Source: Oscillospiraceae bacterium (lineage in GTDB: Bacteria > Bacillota > Clostridia > Oscillospirales > Oscillospiraceae). Taken from it: a stretch of 64,000 nucleotides of DNA. The translations under genes and the position numbers were made by a program. The notes under the pieces are model-generated. The model saw nothing but the letters and a program-made list of their open reading frames with translations, did no database searches and was not told where the DNA came from. Every line of letters starts with the position of its first letter. The first letter of the stretch is position 1. This document shows, one piece after another, positions 49,948-58,616 of this stretch. Location of the stretch: NCBI GenBank assembly GCA_015067615.1, contig SVMD01000001.1:787-64786 (forward strand), given 5' to 3'.

Positions 49948-50576
49948 AGCTGATCGATATGACCGTTTCCGATTACCTGAACGATCTGGCCTCCGTCTCT
50001 CCCGCCCCCGGTGGCGGCAGCGCTGCTGCCCTGTGCGGCGCCCAGGGCGCGGGCCTTGCCGCCATGGTGGCCAGCTTCACCATCGGACGGAAGAAATACG
50101 CCGAATTTGAGGAAAACGCCATTGCCGTCCGGGACGCGGAACTGGTCCTGACGGAAAAGCTGAAAGCCCAGATCGATAAGGACACCGAAGCCTTCAATCT
50201 GGTGGCCGCGGCCTTCAAGCTGCCCAAGGCCACGGACGAGGAAAAGGCAGAACGGTCCAGAGCTATCCAGGCGGGCACGCTGGTGTCCACGGAAGTGCCC
50301 TTCGAGACCATGGTTTTGGCCCTGGAAGCGCTGAAAACCGCCGAAAAGCTGCTTTCCGGCTTCAATGACGGCGCGGCCAGCGACCTGGGCGTGGCGGCTT
50401 TCAATCTGCTGACCTGCGTCAGGGGTGCCTGGTTGAACGTGGGCATCAATATCGGAAGCCTTAAGGACAAGGAAGTTGCCGAATCCTTCCGGACCCGGGG
50501 TCAGGAGATCCTTCGGGAAGCGGAGGAAATCGCCGCCCGGATTGCTGGGCATACCGATAAGATTATCTTTGGATAA
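49944..50576 (+). CDS. fchA: Methenyltetrahydrofolate cyclohydrolase / formimino-THF cyclodeaminase
   Basis: The 210-residue helical protein begins with TVSDYLNDLASVSPAPGGGSAAAL, the signature of the FTCD C-terminal (cyclodeaminase) family. It converts 5-formimino-THF to 5,10-methenyl-THF and ammonia, so the histidine operon feeds one-carbon metabolism. Coupled to hutI by a 4-bp overlap; last gene of the operon, with a strong terminator after it. Confidence 0.94.
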   Translation: MKLIDMTVSDYLNDLASVSPAPGGGSAAALCGAQGAGLAAMVASFTIGRKKYAEFEENAIAVRDAELVLTEKLKAQIDKDTEAFNLVAAAFKLPKATDEEKAERSRAIQAGTLVSTEVPFETMVLALEALKTAEKLLSGFNDGAASDLGVAAFNLLTCVRGAWLNVGINIGSLKDKEVAESFRTRGQEILREAEEIAARIAGHTDKIIFG

Positions 50577-50580
50577 GCTG

Positions 50581-50613
50581 AATCACCCCGGAAGATATTC
50601 TTCCGGGGTGATT
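50581..50613 (+). terminator. Terminator of the hut operon
   Basis: A 13-bp perfect stem (aatcaccccggaa / ttccggggtgatt) with a 7-nt loop lies 4 bp after the fchA stop; the T run after it is short. Confidence 0.82.
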
Positions 50614-50734
50614 TACTAAAAACTAAATGAGAATTATTCTTATTTATGTGACAAAATCACAGAACTTCCCTTTTTCTTTCCCTATAATAAAGTCAGAAAG
50701 TAAAACACGGAAAGAAATCTAAGGAGGAACGATT

Positions 50735-51595
50735 ATGAATTACACCGCATTGATTGAAAACAGACGCTCCGTCCGGGAGTTTACCGATCAGAAGGTCTGC
50801 CCCTGCAAGCTCACCGAAATCAAGGAATTCTATAACAAGGACTGCAAGCGGCTGATCCCGGAGCTGAAGACCGCCCTGCTGGTCTTTGACGAGGAAGTGA
50901 AGGAAAAGCTGGAAGGTGCCGCAGGCTACAACAGCTTCCTCATCGGCGCACCCAACTACCTGGTGCTGCTGAGCGAAGCACATCCCCAGGCCGCGATGAA
51001 CGCAGGCTACATGATGCAGGACATCTCCCTGAAACTCAGTGACATGGACCTGGGCAGCTGCTGGATCACCTTTACCGATTCTGACGCGGTGAAGCAGGCC
51101 CTCTCCATCGAGTCACGGCTGGATGTGGCCGCCATCCTGGCCTTCGGCCATGGCAAGAAGGCTCCCCTGCGGCCCCGGATCAACATCCTCAGCATGTCCA
51201 ACATCGATATCAAGGCCAAGCGCCGCTACATGGACCCCAAGAAGGGCGTGGGTCAGCTGGTGTTCCTGAACACCTGGGGCAACCGCCACGGACTGGATGA
51301 CTACCTGGGCTTCTTCGATGACATGCTCTGGGAGTCCCTCCATGCGGTGAGCCTGTCTCCCAGCTACTTAAACCGCCAGGCCTACGGCTTCCTGCTCCAC
51401 GAAGGCCGGGTCACCCTGGTCAGCAGCCCGGATGATTACAACACCGATCACGATGCCGCCCTGAGCCTGGGCATCGCCCTGCTGCACTTCGATGCTGTGG
51501 CAGAAAAGTGGGCAGGCAAGGTCCGCTGGGACTTTGCTCCCGCCGAAGTATCCCTGCCGGAAGGCCACCGGGCCGTTGCCTCCTGCGCAGTGTAA
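50735..51595 (+). CDS. Nitroreductase-like flavoprotein
   Basis: The 286-residue protein begins YTALIENRRSVREFTDQKV, the FMN-binding start of nitroreductases, and has GYMMQDISLKLSDMDLGSCWI (near 90), the helix that packs on the flavin. It belongs to the larger TM1586-type group rather than short NfsB types. The physiological substrate is unknown. TATAAT at 50683-50688 is the likely -10, though no clear -35 is seen, and AAGGAGG precedes the ATG. Monocistronic. Confidence 0.85.
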   Translation: MNYTALIENRRSVREFTDQKVCPCKLTEIKEFYNKDCKRLIPELKTALLVFDEEVKEKLEGAAGYNSFLIGAPNYLVLLSEAHPQAAMNAGYMMQDISLKLSDMDLGSCWITFTDSDAVKQALSIESRLDVAAILAFGHGKKAPLRPRINILSMSNIDIKAKRRYMDPKKGVGQLVFLNTWGNRHGLDDYLGFFDDMLWESLHAVSLSPSYLNRQAYGFLLHEGRVTLVSSPDDYNTDHDAALSLGIALLHFDAVAEKWAGKVRWDFAPAEVSLPEGHRAVASCAV

Positions 51596-51659
51596 GAAGA
51601 TTACCGTAACAGCGGGCCGCCATCCCGCCTGATTCCTCATATTTGATGCACAGGAAAAT

Positions 51660-51697
51660 GCCCTGTTTCCCAGAAATTGGAGAAACAGGGCGTTTTT
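51660..51697 (+). terminator. Terminator after the nitroreductase-like gene
   Basis: The stem gccctgtttc / gaaacagggc (10 bp, loop about 12 nt) is followed by GTTTTT. Confidence 0.85.
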
Positions 51698-51750
51698 CTT
51701 GACTTTCTGCAGAAAATCTGCGAAAAAACGGAATAATTGCGGGTTTATTC

Positions 51751-51780
51751 TTGCATTCTGGCGGGGATATATGCTATATT
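51751..51780 (+). promoter_or_regulatory. Promoter of the SWIM/HerA-like gene
   Basis: TTGCAT (51751-51756), an 18-bp spacer and TATATT (51775-51780) lie 53 bp before the start codon. Confidence 0.65.
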
Positions 51781-51832
51781 TACCATAGAACTATATTGGG
51801 GTGGTTTGCGCTGACCGCTCCGCAAAAGGAGT

Positions 51833-53506
51833 ATGTATAGCCAGATGAAGTTTGACAAGCCTGATTTTGAAACCACGCTTGCCGCGGCACCGGAGGCTGG
51901 ATTTGCCGAGATTTCCGCCCCTGTGCCGGAACCTCTGCGCCGTTCCGGCGCTGACTATGTAAGAAAAAGTAAGGTCAAGATCCATGCCATTGATTCTGCG
52001 GTCTCCGGGATTTCGGAGATCACCGGAACCGTTCAGTGCGCCTTCGGCATTGTCCACCATCCCACCCTGTCGATTCTGCGGCAGGGCAATCAGGTCCTGG
52101 TGGAGCGGTACCACTGCGGCTGCCGGGAGGGTGCCAGGGGACATTTCTGCGTCCACTGCGCGGCGGTGCTGATGGCCCGGTACGACCATGCAGACCTTAG
52201 ACTGCTGAACCGGGAAAGCCAGCTGGAAACCCGGCTGAATGGCATCCGGATCCGTCTGGGCACGGACAGAAAAACCACTGAGCCCATCTATTGGACCCCG
52301 GAGGACCCGGAGCGGGTATCCAGTCCCAATGCGGCGGTGATCGGCGGCCCGGATACGGGCAATACCCAGCTGGTCAAGTCCATGGTGGTCCAGTTCCTTC
52401 GGCAGCGGGAGCGCAGCCAGACCGGTGTGCTGATCTTCGACTGGATGGGCGACTATGATGAGTCCAAAACGGATTTCATGGAGGCCACCGGCGCCAGGGT
52501 CAGACGGCTGCAGAAGCTCCCCCTGAATCCCTTCAGTCTCCGGGGGCTGGAGCGGCGGCCCCAGCTTCATGTGCATACGGCCATGGCCTTCGCTGAGACC
52601 CTGGCCCGGGCCTATAACCTGGGCCCCCTGCCCAAGAGCACTCTGGTCCAGTCCGTTGTGGCAGCCTATGACGCAAAGGGTATCACCTCGGATCCGCTGA
52701 CCTGGGACCGTCCTGCCCCTAACTTTGCCGATGTCTACGAAGAATATATGTCCAGACCCCAGGCCCAGCGTTTGGATGCCCTGAGTCCGGTGATGGAGAG
52801 CCTGTCTGCCTTTGAACTGTTTGACACGGCCCCTCCGGAGGGTGTAACTCTGTTTGAAAGGTTCCAGGGGGTAGAGGTCATCGATATGGCCGGTTATCCC
52901 CAGGAGCTGAAATGCTTCGCGGCGGGAATTATTCTGGAACAGCTCTATGCCCAGATGTGCGGCACCGGCCGGACCATGAGCCAGGAGCTTTCCAGGATGA
53001 TCTTTATCGACGAGGCGGATGCGCTGCTGGCCATGGGCTGCCCCGGCCTGGAGGGCATTCTGAGCCGGAGCCGGGAGTACGGCATGGGTGTGGTGCTGGC
53101 CACCATCTCCCCGGAGCCCTTCTGCACCGGCAAGTTTGACTGGTGGCGGGTGATCCGGACCTGGATCGTGCACAATGTGGAGGATCTGCGCAAGACGGAT
53201 ATGGAAGTGCTGCTGCAGATGGACCTGTACGACCAGAGCATGGACCGGCTGTGTCAGGCGGTGCGCCGCCAGAAAAAGCAGCAGAGTATGATCCGCATCG
53301 GCACAGAGCTGCCGCTGCTGGCGGAGGACCTGCCTTTCTATGAGATCGCCCGGGATGCCGCCCAGAGCTATCTGCGGGAAAAAACGGCGGAGGCAAAATC
53401 CCAGCCCCTGGAGGGCATGCCGCTGCTGGATGCGGCGCACCTGGATGCGGTGGACCTGGCGGAGGAACTAAACGCCGAGCCTATGCAGGCACTGGAAGAC
53501 CTGTAA
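51833..53506 (+). CDS. SWIM zinc finger fused to a HerA/VirD4-like ATPase with altered Walker A
   Basis: The 557-residue protein has an N-terminal SWIM-type finger (HCGCREGARGHFCVHC, near 90-105, giving CxC...CxH). After a linker comes a DUF87/HerA-like ATPase: the P-loop region is IGGPDTGNTQ (near 170), with Asn where the Lys should be, then FDWMGDYDESK (the HerA 'D-x-x-G-E' segment) and an intact Walker B MIFIDEADALL (near 385). LATISPEPF supplies a sensor-like segment. HerA proteins pump or remodel DNA with partner nucleases; the finger may bind DNA or protein. No partner gene is adjacent. AAGGAG is very close to the ATG at 51833; the ATG at 51845 is an alternative. Confidence 0.78.
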   Translation: MYSQMKFDKPDFETTLAAAPEAGFAEISAPVPEPLRRSGADYVRKSKVKIHAIDSAVSGISEITGTVQCAFGIVHHPTLSILRQGNQVLVERYHCGCREGARGHFCVHCAAVLMARYDHADLRLLNRESQLETRLNGIRIRLGTDRKTTEPIYWTPEDPERVSSPNAAVIGGPDTGNTQLVKSMVVQFLRQRERSQTGVLIFDWMGDYDESKTDFMEATGARVRRLQKLPLNPFSLRGLERRPQLHVHTAMAFAETLARAYNLGPLPKSTLVQSVVAAYDAKGITSDPLTWDRPAPNFADVYEEYMSRPQAQRLDALSPVMESLSAFELFDTAPPEGVTLFERFQGVEVIDMAGYPQELKCFAAGIILEQLYAQMCGTGRTMSQELSRMIFIDEADALLAMGCPGLEGILSRSREYGMGVVLATISPEPFCTGKFDWWRVIRTWIVHNVEDLRKTDMEVLLQMDLYDQSMDRLCQAVRRQKKQQSMIRIGTELPLLAEDLPFYEIARDAAQSYLREKTAEAKSQPLEGMPLLDAAHLDAVDLAEELNAEPMQALEDL

Positions 53507-53513
53507 AAAATAA

Positions 53514-53552
53514 CCCCGGATTTCTGCACCAGGCAGAAATCCGGGGCTTTTT
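53514..53552. terminator. Bidirectional terminator between the ATPase and GH32 genes
   Basis: A 14-bp perfect stem (ccccggatttctgc / gcagaaatccgggg) with loop accag is followed by CTTTTTC on the plus strand; the convergent GH32 gene ends 6 bp away. Confidence 0.9.
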
Positions 53553-53558
53553 CTGTTA

Positions 53559-55940
53559 TCAGTCGAAGATAGAGCCCATGGAAGCCACGTACAGGCTCTC
53601 GATGGTCACATCGCCCTCGGCGAAGAGGTCAATGGCCTGGGAACTGGGGTCCTCCACATAGGCCCGGATGGAGATGGCCTTGCAGTCGTTGAAGAAGCCC
53701 TCCACCAGGGAGCGGTCAATGTAGATATCCATGGTGAGCTTTTCGTCCTCAATGGGCAGGGCGCCTTCCACGTTCTTGACCTTGCAGCCCTCGCCCCGAT
53801 TCTCGGTGGAGCCCTGGATGATCTGTCCGGTCACATCATAGGAGAAGGAGGTCTTGTCCCATTTGCTGCCCTGCTTCATGTTGATGCCGAACTGGCTGGC
53901 CTTGGAGACGTCGGCGGTGAGCTTGATGTGGAGCATATCGCCCTTGACTGCGGCCAGCTTCTCGTTGGCCTGGGCCAGGGTCAGGTTCTGCTCGTTCACC
54001 AGAACTTCCGTTTCCAGAGTTTCCAGCGCCTCGATGGGGGCCATCATCAGATCCGTGCCTTCGTCATTGAGCCAGATCCTCCGGGCGATGCCGCAGGTAT
54101 GGGCCCAGCAGGAGGCACCCTGCTCGCCGGCACCCCGCTGGTCCTGCATGATGGAGAACATGATCACATCGCCGGACACGGGATCGATGAAGGCGCTGGG
54201 ACCGGTGAACACGTTGGCGCCGTAGTCAAAGAGCCGGGGCTCGTCGCCAAAGTCGGTGTCGGGGGTGAACTTGCCGGTCTCCAGGTTAAAGTTGCCCAGG
54301 TAGTAGTAGATCTTGTTGTCTGCCACATCCGCCGGGGCGGGGGAGAAGACGAACATGTACTTCGTAATGGTTCCTGCATCGTTGGACACAGGCAGCAGCA
54401 CCGGCAGCTCCCAGGTCCGGCCATACTTGGTGATGGCGGTGTCCATCTCGTAGATGGGACCCCGGTAGATCCAGTTCTGGTTCACGGTGCCGTCGGGGAG
54501 CAGTTCCAGAGTGTCGGTGGTGAACAGCAGAGCGGTACCGCCTGCGTGATTGGTGGAGCCGGAGCAGACCAGCATGCACCAGATATCCCCTTCCTTCCAG
54601 ATGTGCTGATCCCGGAATTCGCCCCGGCGGCCCATGCCGGGCTGCTGGGCGATGGCCAGCTCGTCGCAGAGGATCCACTCGGTCAGGTTGGGGTCGGAGG
54701 GATCGGCGGGATAGGCCAGGCCGATGTTCTGGTTGGAGATCAGACCCTCCACCTTGCCGTAGGCATCGTTGCCCGCGGTGAAGAACAGCAGGGGCACACC
54801 GTTTTTGTCCAGGGTGGCGCCGCCGGACCAGACACCGTCCGGTACCACGGAGTCGGCGGTGGGCACAATGGCCTCCTTCACGGGCTTCCAGTTCACCATA
54901 TCCTCGGAGACCCAGTGGCCCCAGTTGATATTTTTCCAGTAGGAGCCTGCCATGTTCTGCTGGAAGAACAGGTGGTACATGCCGTTATAGTACAGGGGGG
55001 CATGGGGCTCATTCATCCAGAACTGGTAGGGGCCTGCGTGATACTGGGTGCGGGTGTAGTCGTCAGTCAGCAGGTTCTGGAGCCAGATCTCCTCGAATTT
55101 GATCTCGGAAATGTCGGCAGATTCGTAGCTTTCGGCCACTTCTTCACTGGTCAGGGCGCAGGAATAGACCTTCAGCTCGTCCATATAGCCGCTGGTCAGG
55201 CGCAGGAAACCTGCGGCGTAGCGCTCGCCCTCGCCGTTGCGGCCAATGAGCAGCGTGCGGCTCTTGGCGTGGACGATCTCACTGCCCGCGGGGACGGACC
55301 GGGAGGCGACCTTCTCGCCGTTGAGGTACAGGCACATTTCACCCATTTCCGCGTCAAAGGTGGCCACCACATGGTTCCACTCGTAGGTCTTCAGGTTGTC
55401 GCCGTTGGTCCAGATGGAAAGCCACTGATCACCGGTACCCACCTGGAAGGTCAGGGCGCCGTGACGCTGATAGCCCAGGAGGAAGCCCTTGTTTTCTGCC
55501 TTGTTGCTCTGATTGATAATACCGGTGGGAATATCTGTGCCCTTTTCCTGGGCATTGGGGTCGTCCCACTCAAACATCCGGGGGGCCACCCAGACGCTGA
55601 CCGTCAGGGCGCTTCCGCCGATCTTGGCATCGTTTTTGTTGTAGGTAATGTAGGTGGTGCCGCCGTCAAAGAGCAGGCAGCCGCCTTCAATGCCGCCTTT
55701 GCGCCACTGGGGCTCCTGGTCGGCGCTCTGATATACGGCGGGGTTCAGGCCATAGTCGATCTCTGCCTCGGGCAGATTGCCGGAAGCGTCGGTGACGGTG
55801 ATGCCCTTGCCCTCGTCAAAGGGCAGGTACAGGATCATATCATCCTTATGGGGATCAGCATTGCCGAAAAGCAGAAATGCCGCCACACCGGCTGTCAGAA
55901 TGACAGCAGCCAGGACGATGATCAAAAGTTTCTTTTTCAC
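53559..55940 (-). CDS. GH32-family enzyme with N-terminal LamG domain (fructan-active type)
   Basis: The 793-residue protein has a signal anchor (residues 5-24), a LamG/concanavalin-like domain (about 35-275) and a GH32 beta-propeller plus C-terminal sandwich (about 295-793). The nucleophile motif, WMNDPNG in most GH32 enzymes, reads WMNEPHA here (near 310), a Glu for Asp change. The other two catalytic positions are kept: FRDQH (RDP motif) and WELP (acid/base, EC motif). The C-terminus DIYIDRSLVEGFFND is typical of the family. GTG start with AGGAGG. It should act on fructans outside the cell; hydrolase versus fructotransferase is not decided. Confidence 0.85.
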   Translation of the reverse strand: MKKKLLIIVLAAVILTAGVAAFLLFGNADPHKDDMILYLPFDEGKGITVTDASGNLPEAEIDYGLNPAVYQSADQEPQWRKGGIEGGCLLFDGGTTYITYNKNDAKIGGSALTVSVWVAPRMFEWDDPNAQEKGTDIPTGIINQSNKAENKGFLLGYQRHGALTFQVGTGDQWLSIWTNGDNLKTYEWNHVVATFDAEMGEMCLYLNGEKVASRSVPAGSEIVHAKSRTLLIGRNGEGERYAAGFLRLTSGYMDELKVYSCALTSEEVAESYESADISEIKFEEIWLQNLLTDDYTRTQYHAGPYQFWMNEPHAPLYYNGMYHLFFQQNMAGSYWKNINWGHWVSEDMVNWKPVKEAIVPTADSVVPDGVWSGGATLDKNGVPLLFFTAGNDAYGKVEGLISNQNIGLAYPADPSDPNLTEWILCDELAIAQQPGMGRRGEFRDQHIWKEGDIWCMLVCSGSTNHAGGTALLFTTDTLELLPDGTVNQNWIYRGPIYEMDTAITKYGRTWELPVLLPVSNDAGTITKYMFVFSPAPADVADNKIYYYLGNFNLETGKFTPDTDFGDEPRLFDYGANVFTGPSAFIDPVSGDVIMFSIMQDQRGAGEQGASCWAHTCGIARRIWLNDEGTDLMMAPIEALETLETEVLVNEQNLTLAQANEKLAAVKGDMLHIKLTADVSKASQFGINMKQGSKWDKTSFSYDVTGQIIQGSTENRGEGCKVKNVEGALPIEDEKLTMDIYIDRSLVEGFFNDCKAISIRAYVEDPSSQAIDLFAEGDVTIESLYVASMGSIFD

Positions 55941-55965
55941 AAATATCCCTCCTCAGGGAGAATGA

Positions 55966-56105
55966 TTCGTAGGGCGGGGTCATGACCCCGCCGACCAGGC
56001 AGGAAAACCGGGCGGCAAGACGGACGCGAAATGTAACGACACGCAATCCCGATACCGCTCAATTCCATAGGTGCAGCGGCGGGGTCATGACCCCGCCCTA
56101 CAAAA
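55966..56105. repeat. 140-bp palindrome-ended miniature element, copy 2
   Basis: It begins GTAGGGCGGGGTCATGACC and ends with the inverted copy (GGTCATGACCCCGCCCTAC then aaa); both ends are palindromes centred on TCATGA. Same length and ends as 26306-26446, with unrelated interior. It occupies the gap between the CBM-lipoprotein gene and the GH32 gene, which read through it on the minus strand. Confidence 0.85.
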
Positions 56106-56163
56106 TGGAGATTCCTTTAAAAATGCCCGGGCAGGTAATCTGCCCGGGCGTGGGTTTGGAGAA

Positions 56164-58332
56164 TTAGATCAGATTCTCGGCCAGCTGCCAGGGGATCTGG
56201 ACATCTTCGCCGGTGACGCTCTGAGCGACGGTGTCGAACAGGTTGGCGTAGTCGGGAGCGGTCTCATAGTAGGTCACGACCTCGTCGAAGAAGGCCTGTG
56301 CCCAGCCGCCGTCGATGACCTCGTCACACAGGACGATGTACATCTCCTGACCGATGTAAGCGGACAGATCCATCACGTAGGTGCCCATGTCGGCCCAGGA
56401 GCCGCCGGCTGCGCCCACGGTGGGGAATGCGGTGTCGGAGAAGCGGGTCTGCTTGTAGTAGCCGATCTGAGTGCCGTCAGCCAGGAAGACCTTCACGGCG
56501 CCGGAGTTGGCGGCCATGCGCACGGAGATGAAGCCGGAGCCGGCCAGCGTGAAGTTGGTGGACTGCAGCTCCCAGCCCTCGGGCTCGGGGATGCCGTTGT
56601 TCCAGCCGTCCAGGTGGAAGTTGCCGGCCTGGTTGTAGGGCAGGTTCTCGCCCCAGTAGGTGGCGGCGGAGATGACACCGGCGGCCTGGCCGTCGATGAC
56701 GCTCCAGTTGTCAGCGTGGATGGTCCAGCCGGCCAGGTTGCCGGACTCGAAGCCGGGGTTGGCAACGCTGTTGCGGTCGGCCATAGCCACCACGGTGAAG
56801 GTAGCCTCAGCGGTCTTGTCCTCGTAGGAGCAGGCGTAGGTCACATGGTAGAAACCGGGGTTGGACATATCCACAGCCTCAAAGCCCTCGGTGATCTCGG
56901 TGTCCTGATAGTTGACCTTGGTCACAGCGAAGTCGGTGACAGCCTCGGCGCCGAAGGTAGCGGCGGCGTCAGCGATGAAAGCGGTGACGTCCACGGTACC
57001 GCAGTCAACGACCTGGTGCTGTGCGTAGTTGGTGATGGTCAGGGAAGCCAGGGGGACAGGATAGTAGGGGTAGGTGTTGTAGTAGTTCAGCAGGGAAGTG
57101 ATATCGTCATAGGAAGCGGAAGTGTAGGACTCTGCCTGGATCTTCTCCAGCTGCTCCAGCTCCAGGGCTGCGGTCTCCTCCAGAGTCATGGAGACACGGA
57201 AGTCGTCCACGTTGATGAAAGCGAAGCCGCCGTTGGAGCCGTCGTTGGCGTCAACCACCTTCAGGTAGACCACCTTGCCGATGTGCTCGGAGGCGTCCAT
57301 GTAAACACGCAGCAGGGTCAGGGCCAGGGCGGGGTCGGAGAAGAACTCGTTGTGCATGACGATCAGCTCTTCGTCGGTGTTGCCGTCGCACAGGGCCACG
57401 TAGCTGCCGCCGTTGCCGGAGCCGATCATGAAGGAGATGATGCCGTCGCCGCCCAGGGTGAACTTGGAGGAGCGGATGGCGCCCAGCAGGTTCTCAGCAA
57501 CGGTGCCGTTGTTGTTGCCGTCCAGGTAGTACTCGCCCTCGCCGTAGACAGCGCGGTCGGTCCAGTAGTACTGGCTGGTGGGCACGATGCAGGCGCGGGT
57601 CAGAGCGGTGCCGTCCAGGGTGACCCAGCCGGTCAGGTCGCCGGTCTCGAAGCCGGGGTTCTGGATCTGGTTGGAGGTCTCATCCTCCACAAAGGGCTTC
57701 TCGCCGTAGGTCTCGATCTGCAGGGCGTACTCAGCCTGAGCGGCAGCCACATCCTCGTCGTTCTGGCAGACCTTGAAGGCATCCAGGTTCACATAGGAGA
57801 AGTCGAAGCCGTCGTCGTTGTCGGTGATCTTGATGAAAATCTTCTTGCCCACATGAGCGGACAGGTCAACGATCTTGGTGATCAGGTGATCGGTGATGAA
57901 CAGGCCGTCGCAGTCCTCGTTGCCAACCTTGGCCAGGACCTCGTTGGTATCAGCGTCGATGAACTCGACGTAAACCAGGTCGGTGTTCTTGCCGGCGCCC
58001 ATCTTGAAGGTGATGAAGCCGTTGCCGCCCAGCTTGAAAGCGTCGGAGGTCAGGGTGCCGCGCATGGCGGGGTTGCCGCCCTCGGAGCCTGCGAAGTAGA
58101 ACTCGCCGGACTTCTCCATGACAGCGCCGTTGATCTTCTCATTGGAAACCAGGCCGCGGACGTTGAAGGCAGCGTCCTCACGGGTCCAGCCGGACCACTT
58201 GCCCATTTCGTGCTCGGCTTCGAAATCGCCGTTGGGGATATCGGTGGGAACCTGCTCGCCGCCGCCACAGGCAGCAAAGCTCAGGACCATGCTTAAGGTA
58301 AGCAGCAGGGCCAGAAATTTGCGGAATTTCAT
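56164..58332 (-). CDS. Surface lipoprotein with three carbohydrate-binding-like repeats
   Basis: The 722-residue protein has a lipoprotein signal (AAC, Cys22). Three modules of about 160 residues follow, each opening with a form of NPGFETGDLTGW and closing with a phrase like IGKVVYLKVVDANDG / SYVNLDAFKV: about 33-190, 225-385 and 535-690. This is the layout of jelly-roll carbohydrate-binding modules. An Ig-like domain (about 430-525) lies between modules two and three. It is expressed from a strong operator-controlled promoter, with the GH32 gene downstream, so it probably binds the same polysaccharide at the cell surface. Confidence 0.82.
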   Translation of the reverse strand: MKFRKFLALLLTLSMVLSFAACGGGEQVPTDIPNGDFEAEHEMGKWSGWTREDAAFNVRGLVSNEKINGAVMEKSGEFYFAGSEGGNPAMRGTLTSDAFKLGGNGFITFKMGAGKNTDLVYVEFIDADTNEVLAKVGNEDCDGLFITDHLITKIVDLSAHVGKKIFIKITDNDDGFDFSYVNLDAFKVCQNDEDVAAAQAEYALQIETYGEKPFVEDETSNQIQNPGFETGDLTGWVTLDGTALTRACIVPTSQYYWTDRAVYGEGEYYLDGNNNGTVAENLLGAIRSSKFTLGGDGIISFMIGSGNGGSYVALCDGNTDEELIVMHNEFFSDPALALTLLRVYMDASEHIGKVVYLKVVDANDGSNGGFAFINVDDFRVSMTLEETAALELEQLEKIQAESYTSASYDDITSLLNYYNTYPYYPVPLASLTITNYAQHQVVDCGTVDVTAFIADAAATFGAEAVTDFAVTKVNYQDTEITEGFEAVDMSNPGFYHVTYACSYEDKTAEATFTVVAMADRNSVANPGFESGNLAGWTIHADNWSVIDGQAAGVISAATYWGENLPYNQAGNFHLDGWNNGIPEPEGWELQSTNFTLAGSGFISVRMAANSGAVKVFLADGTQIGYYKQTRFSDTAFPTVGAAGGSWADMGTYVMDLSAYIGQEMYIVLCDEVIDGGWAQAFFDEVVTYYETAPDYANLFDTVAQSVTGEDVQIPWQLAENLI

Positions 58333-58408
58333 ATTTTTCCTCTTCCCTTCGTAATTTTAAATTTTTAAGTTGGGTTTTTGCGGTGGTTTGGTGGTTTTGT
58401 TCAAAGAT

Positions 58409-58465
58409 GCAACGTTTCACGGTTGCGGTTATATTCAGTATAAAATCACATAAATGGTTTGTCAA
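58409..58465 (-). promoter_or_regulatory. Promoter and LacI-type operator of the lipoprotein-GH32 operon
   Basis: On the minus strand perfect TTGACA (58465-58460), a 17-bp spacer and TATACT (58442-58437). Just downstream the inverted repeat gcaac-gtttcacg-gttgc (58409-58426) lies at the start of the transcript, a typical repressor position. A second operator-like site (TTGGAAACGTTTTCACA, 58551-58567) lies about 90 bp upstream. Confidence 0.8.
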
Positions 58466-58550
58466 GGTGAAAATGGAGGGTCAAAAAACATTCATTTATT
58501 TGCACAAAACGAGTATTTTTGTTTTGAATATATTGCATAATGCATAATTA

Positions 58551-58567
58551 TTGGAAACGTTTTCACA
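58551..58567. promoter_or_regulatory. Upstream LacI-type operator
   Basis: TTGGAAACGTTTTCACA is near-palindromic around ACGT, as in LacI/GalR-family sites, and matches TGGAAACGTTTTAC at 63264-63277 upstream of the ABC transporter promoter. Confidence 0.6.
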
Positions 58568-58569
58568 GA

Positions 58570-58601
58570 ATAAAAGCGGCGTGAAATGTTTCACGCCGCT
58601 T
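58570..58601 (-). terminator. Terminator of the lacI-to-kinase operon
   Basis: A 13-bp inverted repeat (aagcggcgtgaaa / tttcacgccgctt) is followed on the minus strand by TTTTATT, 16 bp after the kinase stop. Confidence 0.85.
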
Positions 58602-58616
58602 ATTTGCAGAAAAGAA

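Noticed and set aside
56071..58296. 741-codon plus-strand frame opposite the repeat lipoprotein
   Set aside because: Val/Gly/His-rich antisense shadow without start signals; the lipoprotein on the minus strand has signal peptide, promoter and repeats.
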